Assembly: GCA_910587405.1 (NCBI GenBank)
Contig: CAJUKS010000012.1
Coordinates: 1 to 53,695 of the forward strand
Length of the DNA stretch: 53,695 nucleotides
Direction: 5' to 3'
DNA from: an uncultured Alphaproteobacteria bacterium
Lineage (GTDB): Bacteria; Pseudomonadota; Alphaproteobacteria; RF32; CAG-239
The position numbers and the translations under genes are program-made. The stretch's first letter is position 1; every line of letters begins with the position of its first letter. Shown in pieces: positions 7,157-15,311 of this stretch. The notes below the pieces were generated by a model. That model saw only the letters and a list, made by a program, of their open reading frames with translations, did not search any database and had not been told where the DNA came from.

Positions 7157-8140
7157 TTATCGATGCAGACTGATGCTGCCGTCGGCAATTTCGGCGGTTC
7201 CGCCGACCGGGATGGTTAAAAGCGGCGTCGAATGGCCGAAGTCCAGGTTGGCAATAACCGGTTTATCTTTCAGATAAGGGCGCAGACGTTCAACCATAAA
7301 TTCCAGTTGTTCGCGAGTGACTTGCGAATTTTTCTGGAAGCGGCCGATTAAAAGCGCTTTGACGTTTTCAAAATCGGGCTGCTGCATCAGAGCCTGCAAA
7401 TTGCGGGTAAAGTCGGCGATGTTCACACTGCCGGTGTCCTCAATGAAGAGAACGGTGTCTGCTTCGAAAGGCGGTCGGTAAGGGGTGCCGAGCAACAGGT
7501 TGAAAGTTCCGAGGTTGCCGCCCAGCAAGGTGCCGCGGGCCTGACCTTCCTGCAGGAACCACCACCCCGGATTATCGATAAAGCAGCGGTTTTCCTGATC
7601 CAAAAACCACAGGTCGTCGCTCCATTGTTCCGAAGAGCGGATGGTGTGGCTGCCGTCCTCAAACAGCATTTTTTGCATATTGTCAATCGTATATTCAATT
7701 CCTTTGAGCATCCCGAGCGAACTGAAATGCGGTCCGGAAAACGTAACCAGTCCGGTTTGAGCATACACGGCGTTTAACAGGGCGGTGATATCGGAAAATC
7801 CGCACAATATTTTCGGATTTGCCGCAATCAGCCGATAATCGAGATAATCCAACAGCTGGTTGGAATTGTTGCCGCCGATCATGGTAAAAACGGCTTTGAC
7901 GTTTGGATCGGCAAACGCCCGGTGCAGATCTTCGACGCGTTTTTCAACCGTGGTCGAACCGTCGGCATCCCAGTTTTCGTCGACAGTGTTGGCGCCGTAA
8001 CTGACTTTCAGTCCCATTTTTTCAAAGCGCTGCCGCGCCAGTTCCCGACAAGCGGGAGAGATGATTTTGACGCCGGACGCCGGAGCCGTGATTCGGATTT
8101 CGTCCCCCGGACGCAGAAGTTGCGGGATAAGTTTTTTCAT
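7157..8140 (-). CDS. S66 peptidase, MccF-like (LD-carboxypeptidase family)
   Basis: Serine peptidase of family S66, 327 aa. The nucleophile motif reads IGGNNSNQLLDYLDY. The GG-x-NSN form is that of MccF, the microcin C self-immunity peptidase, rather than the GGYG-type elbow of peptidoglycan LdcA. CGFSDITALL and FSGPHFSSLG are also typical of the family. Likely roles are hydrolysis of toxic aminoacyl-nucleotide peptides or of LD-peptide bonds in murein. The reading frame extends to 8617, but the ATG at 8140 has AAAGGAGC upstream, its own promoter, and begins like homologues (MKKLIPQLLRPGDEIRI). The longer version would run into the divergent gene. Confidence 0.88.
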   Translation of the reverse strand: MKKLIPQLLRPGDEIRITAPASGVKIISPACRELARQRFEKMGLKVSYGANTVDENWDADGSTTVEKRVEDLHRAFADPNVKAVFTMIGGNNSNQLLDYLDYRLIAANPKILCGFSDITALLNAVYAQTGLVTFSGPHFSSLGMLKGIEYTIDNMQKMLFEDGSHTIRSSEQWSDDLWFLDQENRCFIDNPGWWFLQEGQARGTLLGGNLGTFNLLLGTPYRPPFEADTVLFIEDTGSVNIADFTRNLQALMQQPDFENVKALLIGRFQKNSQVTREQLEFMVERLRPYLKDKPVIANLDFGHSTPLLTIPVGGTAEIADGSISLHR

Positions 8141-8178
8141 TGTTTTTTTGCTCCTTTTTGATGCAAATGCCGATTTTA

Positions 8179-8206
8179 AATATAGCGCAAAACCGCTGCT
8201 TGTCCA
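8179..8206 (-). promoter_or_regulatory. Promoter for the S66 peptidase gene
   Basis: On the minus strand TGGACA and TATATT are separated by 16 bases, about 40 bases before the ATG at 8140. Confidence 0.55.
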
Positions 8207-8252
8207 GCGGATTGTTAATCGACAAAAAAATGAATTATGTGACAAAACGCAG

Positions 8253-8281
8253 TTGACTAAATGGAAAGCATATAGTACGAT
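8253..8281 (+). promoter_or_regulatory. Promoter for the 8.3-12.9 kb locus
   Basis: TTGACT and TACGAT are 17 bases apart, 39 bases before the ATG at 8321. The 180-base divergent region therefore has a candidate promoter in each direction. Confidence 0.5.
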
Positions 8282-8320
8282 AAAACCAATTAAGGCTTTA
8301 CTTTTTTTCGGAGAATAATT

Positions 8321-10180
8321 ATGGCGGACACAAAGAATTTTAGCAGTGCCTTGGAAGAAATGAAGCAAAAGGCACCCGAAATTTATGAATATTTTATCAG
8401 ATGGTACGGTCCGGGTGATTTGCAGGCTCTGAGCAGCAACGAAGCGGTGTTTAACGATTTTGCCGCGCAGTTTAATGCCGAAGTGGAAAAACGGGAAAAG
8501 GCGGAACAGATTTTGGACAATGTCGTCAATGATGATCTGGCGGCAGCAGGTGCGGCGGCGGAAGGACCGGAAGAAGATGCGGCTGATGCAGCCGACGGAG
8601 AAGAACTGGAAGAACACCCCCGTGACCCAGGTATGGACGTCGGCGTGGTTCCGCTCGAAACCGAGTCGATGTTAAGCGATCCTTTTCACTGGGAAGATTT
8701 TTATGCGCCGGCGCCGGAAGTCGAAACGGCCCGTTTTAATGAGGCTTATGAGCTGCTCAACAGCGAAGCCGGCCGCAATCTGCAGCAACAGGAAGTTTGG
8801 AAAAATAACAATATCCGCATTGACGGCAGTGACGACAAGTCGTTGGAAGAAGCGCTTAATCTGAGCGCCTGCCGCCGCTTGGCTTCCTCCGATCAGGAAA
8901 TCAGCCTTGATACTCTGAACGCCGCACGACAGGAAGAAAGAGCGCGGATTGAGGTTGAATACTATAACAACCTTTATGCGGTTGCTCTCGGCGACAAATA
9001 CAACAATATTAAAGGCGAAACCCATCTTGAACGGATTTTGAAAATCGACCAGGCGGTCCGCGCCGGCAAGACCGAAAAAGAAATTTTCAAAATGCTGGCG
9101 ATCAATCCGAACGACGGCGCCAAAAAGATGGCACTTGCCACCACCACCCAAGCCAACGTTAAACCGATTACCGACTTTATGGAAAAGCGCAGCAAATTCA
9201 GCCGCGGTATGCACGGTTTCGGCAAAGTAATGGACTGGTGCCAGAAGTTTGAAAGCAAAAACCCGTTGTTTGGGTTGGGGATGAACTTCGTTGCCGCCGG
9301 CAATCCGGTTTACATGGGCTATCGTTCGATTCTTTCGGCGCGTGCGCTTTATAACGATTTTCATGGTTTTAAAGATTACGCCGCCTTCAAGGAAGTGTTT
9401 AAGGATCAGGTTGCGGCGCACGGACTGAAGCTTTATCTCGAGCAAAACGCCGACAGTAAAGTGACTTTGCACGACTATAATCAGGTACGGGCCTATCCGG
9501 ATTATGCCGCCTATGTCGAAAAACATCCTAAAGCGGACAATCGGCTGACGGAAGAAGAGTTTTCCCAACTCAAGAAGTTTCAACGTAAAAGCGAATTTAC
9601 CCGCGAAAGTTTTGAAATCGTCCGTCAATATGCCGGAAAGCCTTATGCCGAATATGCCAAAGTTGCCGGTGGCAAGGCTGTCAGCGAAGATATGTTTAAC
9701 AATGTGGTCAAATATACCAATATCCGCCGTGCTTATAACTATGAAGAATATAAGAAAAAAGCGGGCGATCGCGCGGTGACGGAAACCGAATACCGCCAGG
9801 TTAAGGCTTTGAACCAGTCGTTGAGCAAAATTTCGATTGCTCAGGCGCTGCGGGATGGAAAGACCTTTAAAGATATGGCCAACCACTCGGTGATTTTCTT
9901 CCGCTCGCTGCCGGTTGTCGGCCAAGCCTATGCCTTGGGAATGGCTGCAAAAAACATGGTCTCCAAAACTTATTGGAAAGGGTTGGTTGCCAAAGCCAAA
10001 GGAACCGGAAGTGCCGTTAAAACCCTGTGGAATAAGAAAGGCCGGGACAAAGAAGCATGGAAACAACTGTACAGCAACGGCAGCGGACTGATTGCCGAAG
10101 CCGCCGGTGCCTATATGCTTTACGGCGGGGTTAGCAATGGCATCGGTAATATGGGAATGACGGTACGGGAACAACAATAG
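8321..10180 (+). CDS. Unrecognised large acidic protein with internal repeats
   Basis: 619 residues, no family recognised, no signal peptide. Residues 1-70 look helical. Residues 70-100 are an Ala/Glu/Asp-rich disordered linker. Residues 130-320 are mainly helical and charged. Residues 370-500 hold four diverged copies of a short helical unit, roughly Y-x(3)-x-G-x(2)-[AR]-[VL]-[TS]-E-x(2)-[YF]-x(2)-V-K, with the clearest copies at 391-421, 437-467 and 471-500. The last 90 residues contain two weakly hydrophobic stretches (525-545 and 588-608). The ATG has GGAGAATAAT upstream. The frame stops eight bases before the next frame begins, and one extra base in a GGG run near 10153 would join them, so this may be the N-terminal part of one larger protein. 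Confidence 0.8.
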   Translation: MADTKNFSSALEEMKQKAPEIYEYFIRWYGPGDLQALSSNEAVFNDFAAQFNAEVEKREKAEQILDNVVNDDLAAAGAAAEGPEEDAADAADGEELEEHPRDPGMDVGVVPLETESMLSDPFHWEDFYAPAPEVETARFNEAYELLNSEAGRNLQQQEVWKNNNIRIDGSDDKSLEEALNLSACRRLASSDQEISLDTLNAARQEERARIEVEYYNNLYAVALGDKYNNIKGETHLERILKIDQAVRAGKTEKEIFKMLAINPNDGAKKMALATTTQANVKPITDFMEKRSKFSRGMHGFGKVMDWCQKFESKNPLFGLGMNFVAAGNPVYMGYRSILSARALYNDFHGFKDYAAFKEVFKDQVAAHGLKLYLEQNADSKVTLHDYNQVRAYPDYAAYVEKHPKADNRLTEEEFSQLKKFQRKSEFTRESFEIVRQYAGKPYAEYAKVAGGKAVSEDMFNNVVKYTNIRRAYNYEEYKKKAGDRAVTETEYRQVKALNQSLSKISIAQALRDGKTFKDMANHSVIFFRSLPVVGQAYALGMAAKNMVSKTYWKGLVAKAKGTGSAVKTLWNKKGRDKEAWKQLYSNGSGLIAEAAGAYMLYGGVSNGIGNMGMTVREQQ

Positions 10181-10188
10181 ATTATCAG

Positions 10189-12414
10189 TTGGATGAGACA
10201 AAAGAGACTCAGACTGCCCAAGCAGTTGCAGATACCATAACGGCGCCGGTTGCTGAAACTCCGTCGTTTTTCTCTCGGATTCAGAGCTTTATGGGTTATG
10301 GCCATCAGGAAGTGACGGCGCCGACCGAGAATATTGCGGCCGACAGTACCGGTGTTGAAAAGCCTGTTACGTCTTTGGAAGATGTCAATACCTCAAATCT
10401 GTCCAGAGGATGGGAAAATATCCGCGGCAATTCGACTTTTGGTTTGATCAATCCCGACGGAACTTTCCGCGGTTTCGGGTTTGATTATGCTGCCGCGGCT
10501 GCGGACAGCGCAACCGTGGATGACGTCCAAATCCCTGCCGAAACCGTTACTGACGAAAACAGTGACCAACCGATTGTCGAACCGGTGGCACAAGCGGCGT
10601 TTCAGCCGACCGAGGTTCAAAAGCAGAATCTGAGCGATCTGTTTGAGCAATATCCGCGGGCGGCAACGATTATTCTTGAAGGCAACGCAAACCCGTCGGT
10701 GGATGATGTAACAAAAGGCTCCTTTACGCTGGAAGGCGAAGGCAATCTTTACAAAAGAGGTGTGATTACGTCGCAAACTCTGCAGGATCTTTATGATCAA
10801 GGCAAACTGAGTTCTGCTCAGGTCGAGTCGTTGGTCAAGTTTGCCGATACCCATTTCAAGGACGGTCAGCCGATCGGTGACGATGCCGAGGCTTTGCGTA
10901 ACGAGGCGGCTGCAAGAAGTCGTCAGGAAGATACAACCGGCGAAGTTAAACAAAACACCGGCAAAGGTGAGCAGCATACAGACAACAAAGACGATACGGG
11001 AGAAAAGACCGTTACCGGTGATCCGGATCAAAAGGTTGGCAATGACGATAAAACGCCGATTCAGGGCTATTCCTTTGACGAAAACGGTCAGGTGATTTAC
11101 CGGATGGAACTGGGGAATCTGAATAATATGGATCCGGAGCAGATGGACGCTCGGATTTATCAGGATCTGCAAGCCCGGCTGGCCAACGGAGAACAGTTGG
11201 ACGGCAATGCGTTAAAATTCATGGAGCAATATAAAGCAGCGCACCCTGAACAAAACACCGGAGAAAAGACGGTTACGGACGAAACGGTGAAAAAAGAACC
11301 GCAAAACGACGGTAAAGCCGACACGGTTACCGGCCTTGAAAATAACGGAAATATTCAGCTGACGCGTCATGACTTTGAAAGCGGCAAAGGCTATGAATTG
11401 TCCGGCACCGGTGTGATGAGCGGCAGAAACGTTGAAGTTGTCAGTTTGTATGATTCGAACGACAAAATGGTTTCTTCTCAAATGACGATTCTTCATGATG
11501 ATACTCATTCGACAGTGATTAAAACCACGCTTGACAACCATGGTCGTCCGCAAACTCTGGTGACCGAAATTGACGGCGATAACTTTAAAACTCACCGTGC
11601 GTCCAGCGCACATGCAGCCCTGCAGGAAGTCCTGAAAACCGACCATACCTCGTCAGTCAGAGGCGAAGGGCGGGAAACGGCCGGTTTGCAGCAATCGCAG
11701 AAAATTGAACTGCAAGACGGCGATAACAATAGCGGCAACAAGCATCGCGGCGGCGATGAACTTTATGAAACCACAACGCCGGAAGTTGTCGAACATAAGG
11801 TATGGAGCACCACTTTCAAAGGCAGATACTGGATCGAGAACGATTCCGAAGGCAATCCGCAATTGCAATATCGTATTGCCGACCGCCAGAGTCTGAACGT
11901 TGACCGCGGTTTGCTGGATACTTTCCAAAGCACCATCCGCAGTCACGGCGACACTTCGCACGATTTCAGCGCGTTGGGCGGCGCTTTGCGGGCCGACAAC
12001 TTCGGTGCGCAAAATCCGACCAATCCGGAAGCCTCGGGTATTATGATCAAATGCGAATACCTGGCCGAACGCATTTCGTTAAACGAAGCCGTTTATCATG
12101 ACATGGACGTCCGGGTCGGCAAAGGCGATACCCTGAGCGATCAGGATCTGCAATGGCGGCGGAATTATGAACAGGATTTGGCCAATTTAGGGTTGGTGCG
12201 CGAAGACGGGCGCTTGAGCTACAACCCGGAAGCGGCGTCGCAGGTTGCCGGCAGAACCGAAGTTTTGCAGCAGGGCAGCGAAACAAGGGATCAGGGCGGA
12301 AGCCGTCGGTTTTATGATTTGAGCGGAGAACACAAAGATCCTGAAGTAAAAACCGGGAAAAATCCGACGAAGGAACGGTTGCCGTTACAACAACACCGAC
12401 TAACGAACCGGTAG
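10189..12414 (+). CDS. Unrecognised large acidic modular protein (main part)
   Basis: 741 residues, very acidic, no family recognised, no signal peptide. Residues 1-140 are low complexity. Residues 245-290 and 350-385 are Thr/Lys/Glu linkers with repeated GEKTVT. Residues 389-470 look beta-rich. Two related modules are visible, at about 293-352 and 539-680. Each pairs a short beta segment (YSFDENGQVIYRM; FKGRYWIENDSEG) with a helical hairpin containing Y-x-D-[LM] and a C-terminal E-Q-x-[DK]. The only available start is TTG at 10189, with no good ribosome site, yet the frame is open back to 10150. The last 20-30 residues before the stop look out of frame, because a third module continues in another frame to 12866. 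Confidence 0.72.
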   Translation: MDETKETQTAQAVADTITAPVAETPSFFSRIQSFMGYGHQEVTAPTENIAADSTGVEKPVTSLEDVNTSNLSRGWENIRGNSTFGLINPDGTFRGFGFDYAAAAADSATVDDVQIPAETVTDENSDQPIVEPVAQAAFQPTEVQKQNLSDLFEQYPRAATIILEGNANPSVDDVTKGSFTLEGEGNLYKRGVITSQTLQDLYDQGKLSSAQVESLVKFADTHFKDGQPIGDDAEALRNEAAARSRQEDTTGEVKQNTGKGEQHTDNKDDTGEKTVTGDPDQKVGNDDKTPIQGYSFDENGQVIYRMELGNLNNMDPEQMDARIYQDLQARLANGEQLDGNALKFMEQYKAAHPEQNTGEKTVTDETVKKEPQNDGKADTVTGLENNGNIQLTRHDFESGKGYELSGTGVMSGRNVEVVSLYDSNDKMVSSQMTILHDDTHSTVIKTTLDNHGRPQTLVTEIDGDNFKTHRASSAHAALQEVLKTDHTSSVRGEGRETAGLQQSQKIELQDGDNNSGNKHRGGDELYETTTPEVVEHKVWSTTFKGRYWIENDSEGNPQLQYRIADRQSLNVDRGLLDTFQSTIRSHGDTSHDFSALGGALRADNFGAQNPTNPEASGIMIKCEYLAERISLNEAVYHDMDVRVGKGDTLSDQDLQWRRNYEQDLANLGLVREDGRLSYNPEAASQVAGRTEVLQQGSETRDQGGSRRFYDLSGEHKDPEVKTGKNPTKERLPLQQHRLTNR

Positions 12415-12866
12415 AAATTAACCGCGGCGGTTTTAAAGGAACCTACAAACTGATTGAACTTGACGACCAAGGCAGTTACCGCCTTGAACCAGAGGGCTGT
12501 GTCACCGTAGATCAGGATGTTTTGCAGGCATTGCGCGGCGAAAAAGGCATCCAGCAGGATGCTGACGGCAAATATACGGCGGCAAACGGAACCATTAAAT
12601 CGGGAAATTATTCGATTGTTTCCAGCAGAACATTGATGGAAGCGCAAAAAATTACTCAGAGCGAGGCGATTTACGATCATTTGCAGGAACAGTCGGGCAG
12701 CCGTGAATTGACGGCGGCGGAGTCCCGTTTTATGCAAGATCATGATAAGCGCTTAACCAGTTTGGGGTTGAAGCATGACACCAACGGTGAAATCGTCAAG
12801 GCAAATGCCTATGACGGACAACCCCGGGCAGCCGTTCGCCGCGGACGCGGAGGGTATGGCGATTAA
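12345..12866 (+). CDS. Frame-shifted C-terminal module of the upstream protein
   Basis: This frame, open from 12345, encodes a third copy of the module seen twice upstream: FKGTYKLIELDDQG, then a helical region with SEAIYDHLQ and a DHDKRLTSLGL end that parallels YEQDLANLGL of module 2. The only in-frame start is a TTG at 12522 inside the module, without a ribosome site, so it is not an independent gene. Inserting one base in either A5 run (12348-12352 or 12358-12362) joins it smoothly to the upstream frame. It ends in a basic tail rich in Arg and Gly. Either a frameshift mutation, a sequencing indel or a recoding event separates the parts. Confidence 0.7.
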   Translation, partial: SKNREKSDEGTVAVTTTPTNEPVEINRGGFKGTYKLIELDDQGSYRLEPEGCVTVDQDVLQALRGEKGIQQDADGKYTAANGTIKSGNYSIVSSRTLMEAQKITQSEAIYDHLQEQSGSRELTAAESRFMQDHDKRLTSLGLKHDTNGEIVKANAYDGQPRAAVRRGRGGYGD

Positions 12867-12880
12867 ACAACCGAACCGTA

Positions 12881-12912
12881 AAAAAAAGCCCGGGAATTTC
12901 CCGGGCTTTTTA
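12881..12912 (+). terminator. Strong intrinsic terminator
   Basis: Stem AAAGCCCGGGA/TCCCGGGCTTT followed by T-rich sequence, 15 bases after the frame-shifted module ends. It closes the 8.3-12.9 kb locus and supports reading that locus as one transcript. Confidence 0.9.
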
Positions 12913-12947
12913 ATAATCGCCGGTTTCTGATTTGGCGTCCTGCGGCG

Positions 12948-12975
12948 TTGCAAACCGTTTTATTGCGCCTATATT
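12948..12975 (+). promoter_or_regulatory. Promoter for the CPA1 antiporter gene
   Basis: TTGCAA and TATATT with a 16-base spacer, 28 bases before the chosen ATG and directly after the preceding terminator. Confidence 0.5.
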
Positions 12976-13003
12976 TGGCATAGATGCAACGGAGAACGTA
13001 ATA

Positions 13004-14191
13004 ATGCAGATCGAAGCCCTGATGGCTGTGGCCGGTGCCTTGTTGTTGGTCAGCGTTTTTGCCAACCGGATTTCCACTTTTCTCGGAATTCCCGGCTTGC
13101 TGGTTTTTATTGCCGTCGGTATGTTGGCCGGCAGTGACGGAATCGGACAAATTCAATTTTATAATGCCAAAATCACCAACGATATCGGTACGATAGCGCT
13201 TGCGTTTATTTTGTTTGCCGGCGGTCTGGATATGCGTTGGAAAGACGTGCGGCCGGTTTTGTTTCGCGGCAGCCTGCTGGCGACTCTGGGAGTGGTGTTG
13301 ACGGCATTGTTTTTGTTTGCGGCCGCCTATGGTATTTTGCGTTTTGATTTGGCGGTGGCGCTGTTGCTCAGCGTTATTGTCTCTTCGACCGATGCGCCGG
13401 CGGTTTTTATGATTATGCGAACCCAAAAGACCCGGCTGCGCGGCAGCTTGCGGCCGTTGTTGGAATTTGAGTCGGGAAGCAATGACCCGATGGCGGTGTT
13501 GCTGTCGCTGGGCGCGTTGGCTTTTTTGCAAAATTCGTCTTTTGACGCCGCCGCTTTGCTCAAAATGTTCGGTTTGCAGTTGGCTCTCGGCTTGGCGCTC
13601 GGTTTTGTTCTGGGAAAATTGGCCTTGGTGCTGCTGCAAAAAGTGTGTATCTGTTATTTCGGGTTATATACAGTGTTCGGGGTGGGTTTGGTGCTACTGC
13701 TTTTTGGGTTGGTCCAGTTGTTGGGCGGCAACGGTTTTTTGGCGGTTTACGTCAGCGGCATCGTGGTCGGGAACTCTCCTTTCATTTATCGACGCAATCT
13801 GATCCGCTTTCACGATTCTCTCAGCTGGATAATGCAGGTAGGGATGTTTCTGTTGTTGGGACTGCTGGTCAATCCCCATGAATTGTTGTCGGTGATGCCG
13901 GCCGGTTTGGCTGCGGCGTTTTTCCTGATCTTTACCGCCCGTCCGGCGGCCGTTTTTATCTGTTTGTATCGCAGCGGTTTCGGCTTTCGCGAAAAGTTGT
14001 TTATCAGCTGGGCGGGCTTAAAGGGTGCGGTGCCGATTATTTTGGCCACTTATCCGTTGATGATCGGTTTTCCCGATTCTCAGTTTTTGTTTAACCTGAT
14101 TTTCTTTCTGGTGATCAGTTCGGTGCTGTTGCAGGGAAAAACGCTGGCCTGGCTGGCGGTGCGTCTGCGCCTTAATCATCCGCAGCCGTAA
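13004..14191 (+). CDS. CPA1-type cation:proton antiporter
   Basis: 395-residue inner-membrane antiporter with about 12 hydrophobic helices, exchanging K+ or Na+ for H+. The core motifs are SSTDAPAVFMIMR, and FESGSNDPMAVLL with the ion-binding Asp next to Asn. It resembles the membrane half of the K+/H+ antiporter NhaP2 (CvrA) but lacks that protein's cytoplasmic C-terminal domains. Start set at the ATG at 13004 with CGGAG upstream. The frame extends further 5' but runs into the promoter. Ion preference cannot be read from the sequence. Confidence 0.85.
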   Translation: MQIEALMAVAGALLLVSVFANRISTFLGIPGLLVFIAVGMLAGSDGIGQIQFYNAKITNDIGTIALAFILFAGGLDMRWKDVRPVLFRGSLLATLGVVLTALFLFAAAYGILRFDLAVALLLSVIVSSTDAPAVFMIMRTQKTRLRGSLRPLLEFESGSNDPMAVLLSLGALAFLQNSSFDAAALLKMFGLQLALGLALGFVLGKLALVLLQKVCICYFGLYTVFGVGLVLLLFGLVQLLGGNGFLAVYVSGIVVGNSPFIYRRNLIRFHDSLSWIMQVGMFLLLGLLVNPHELLSVMPAGLAAAFFLIFTARPAAVFICLYRSGFGFREKLFISWAGLKGAVPIILATYPLMIGFPDSQFLFNLIFFLVISSVLLQGKTLAWLAVRLRLNHPQP

Positions 14192-14424
14192 ATAACGGAG
14201 AGTATATAAAAAAGCACTCTGCCGTGAAGCAGAGTGCCAAATTTTCCGCCGGTAGTTGATTGGGGGTCAAGACTATTTGCATGGCAGAAAATTTAATACA
14301 AATTATATAGTAGTTTTATTCAGGTTGCAAGAGCGTAAACGAAAAAATCCGAAAAAAGTAATGGACTTCGGATTTCCGTCGGTTTAAACTCCGACCGGCA
14401 GCATTGAAATTAAAGGCTTTTGAT
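14192..14424. other. Structured 233-base intergenic region
   Basis: Between the antiporter gene and murI. It holds a perfect 9-bp stem (14214-14222 with 14229-14237) and a second hairpin (AATCCGAA/TTCGGATT, about 14346-14374). Both are followed by T-runs only when read on the minus strand. No open frame of note. It may encode a short minus-strand RNA, or simply carry reverse-facing terminators. Confidence 0.4.
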
Positions 14425-15219
14425 ATGAAAATAGGAGTATTTGATTCCGGTCTCGGGGGGCTGGTGATAACTAAGGCGTTTATCGAAGAAATGCCTGATT
14501 ATGATTATTTGTATTACGGTGATTCGCGTCATTTGCCGTACGGTGACAAAACTTCGGGGCAGATTTTGTCTTATACTCTGAAAGCGATGCGTTATATGAT
14601 CTCGCAAGACTGCAAAATCATCATTATTGCCTGCAATACCGCGACTTCAATCGCGCTGCGCTATATCCAGCAGCGTTTTTTGCCCTCGGAGGCACCGGAC
14701 GTCAAAGTGTTGGGGGTTGTGATTCCGACCGTCGAAGTCGCTGCTGCCGGCGGTGCGCGGAAAATCGGCGTTGCGGCCACGGCGGCCACCGCGCGCTCGC
14801 ATATCTATCGCGAAGAACTCGGCAAAGTGAATCCGGCGGCCGACGTTTTGGAAATTGCCGTGCCCGGGCTGGTGCCGGCAATAGAGGAGAACGATTTTGC
14901 AAAAGCGGAAACGATTGCGCGCGAATGTGCCGTTTCTTTTGCCGGTTGCGACAGCCTGATTCTCGGTTGTACCCATTATCCGCTGGTCAAACGTTTTTTC
15001 CGCGCCGCATTGCCGGAGGTTAAAATCGTATCGCAAGACGAATTGATGGCCGATAAACTGAAAGATTATCTGCAACGGCATCCGGAGATACAAAATTGTC
15101 TCGGCACCGGCGGAAGTTACCGTTTTGAAGTCAGCAGCCTTAACCGGCACGCGCAAAAAGTGGCGTCGTTGCTGTTTCCCGAAATCCCGGTCTGTCGGTG
15201 CGGCGGTACCGGGGATTAG
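14425..15219 (+). CDS. murI: Glutamate racemase
   Basis: Converts L-glutamate to D-glutamate for peptidoglycan (cofactor-independent Asp/Glu racemase family), 264 aa. The two catalytic cysteines are C70 in ACNTATSI and C182 in LGCTHYPL. The N-terminal IGVFDSGLGGL and the YGDSRHLPYG loop complete the signature. I set the start at the ATG at 14425 with AAAGG upstream. The TTG 21 bases earlier is less likely. The hslV promoter lies shortly downstream. Confidence 0.95.
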   Translation: MKIGVFDSGLGGLVITKAFIEEMPDYDYLYYGDSRHLPYGDKTSGQILSYTLKAMRYMISQDCKIIIIACNTATSIALRYIQQRFLPSEAPDVKVLGVVIPTVEVAAAGGARKIGVAATAATARSHIYREELGKVNPAADVLEIAVPGLVPAIEENDFAKAETIARECAVSFAGCDSLILGCTHYPLVKRFFRAALPEVKIVSQDELMADKLKDYLQRHPEIQNCLGTGGSYRFEVSSLNRHAQKVASLLFPEIPVCRCGGTGD

Positions 15220-15248
15220 TCAAAAAAGGCACACTGTTTTCGCCCGCT

Positions 15249-15277
15249 CTTGCAATCGCCGATTTTTTTACCTACAT
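15249..15277 (+). promoter_or_regulatory. RpoH-like heat-shock promoter for hslVU
   Basis: CTTGCAA, 15 bases, then CCTACAT, 35 bases before the hslV ATG. The CTTG box, spacing and C-rich start of the -10 element resemble sigma32 promoters, and hslVU is a classical heat-shock operon. A sigma70 reading (TTGCAA, 17 bases, TACATA) also fits. Confidence 0.5.
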
Positions 15278-15311
15278 ACTAATCAGTGCAATGAAAAATT
15301 AAGGAAAATTG

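Noticed and set aside
8141..8617. N-terminal extension of the S66 peptidase to 8617
   Set aside because: It would overlap the start of the divergent large protein. The ATG at 8140 has a ribosome site, a promoter and the family start.
10150..10180. Programmed -1 frameshift signal between the first and second frames
   Set aside because: No canonical slippery heptamer in frame. A one-base indel or re-initiation at TTG explains it more simply.
8672..10201. 509-codon open frame antisense to the large acidic protein
   Set aside because: No ribosome site, atypical composition, mirrors codon use of the plus-strand gene. The same applies to long antisense frames at 43505-44716, 48396-49595 and 37303-38289.
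12522..12866. Separate small gene with a TTG start
   Set aside because: The start lies inside a module whose beginning is encoded upstream in the same frame, and no ribosome site exists.
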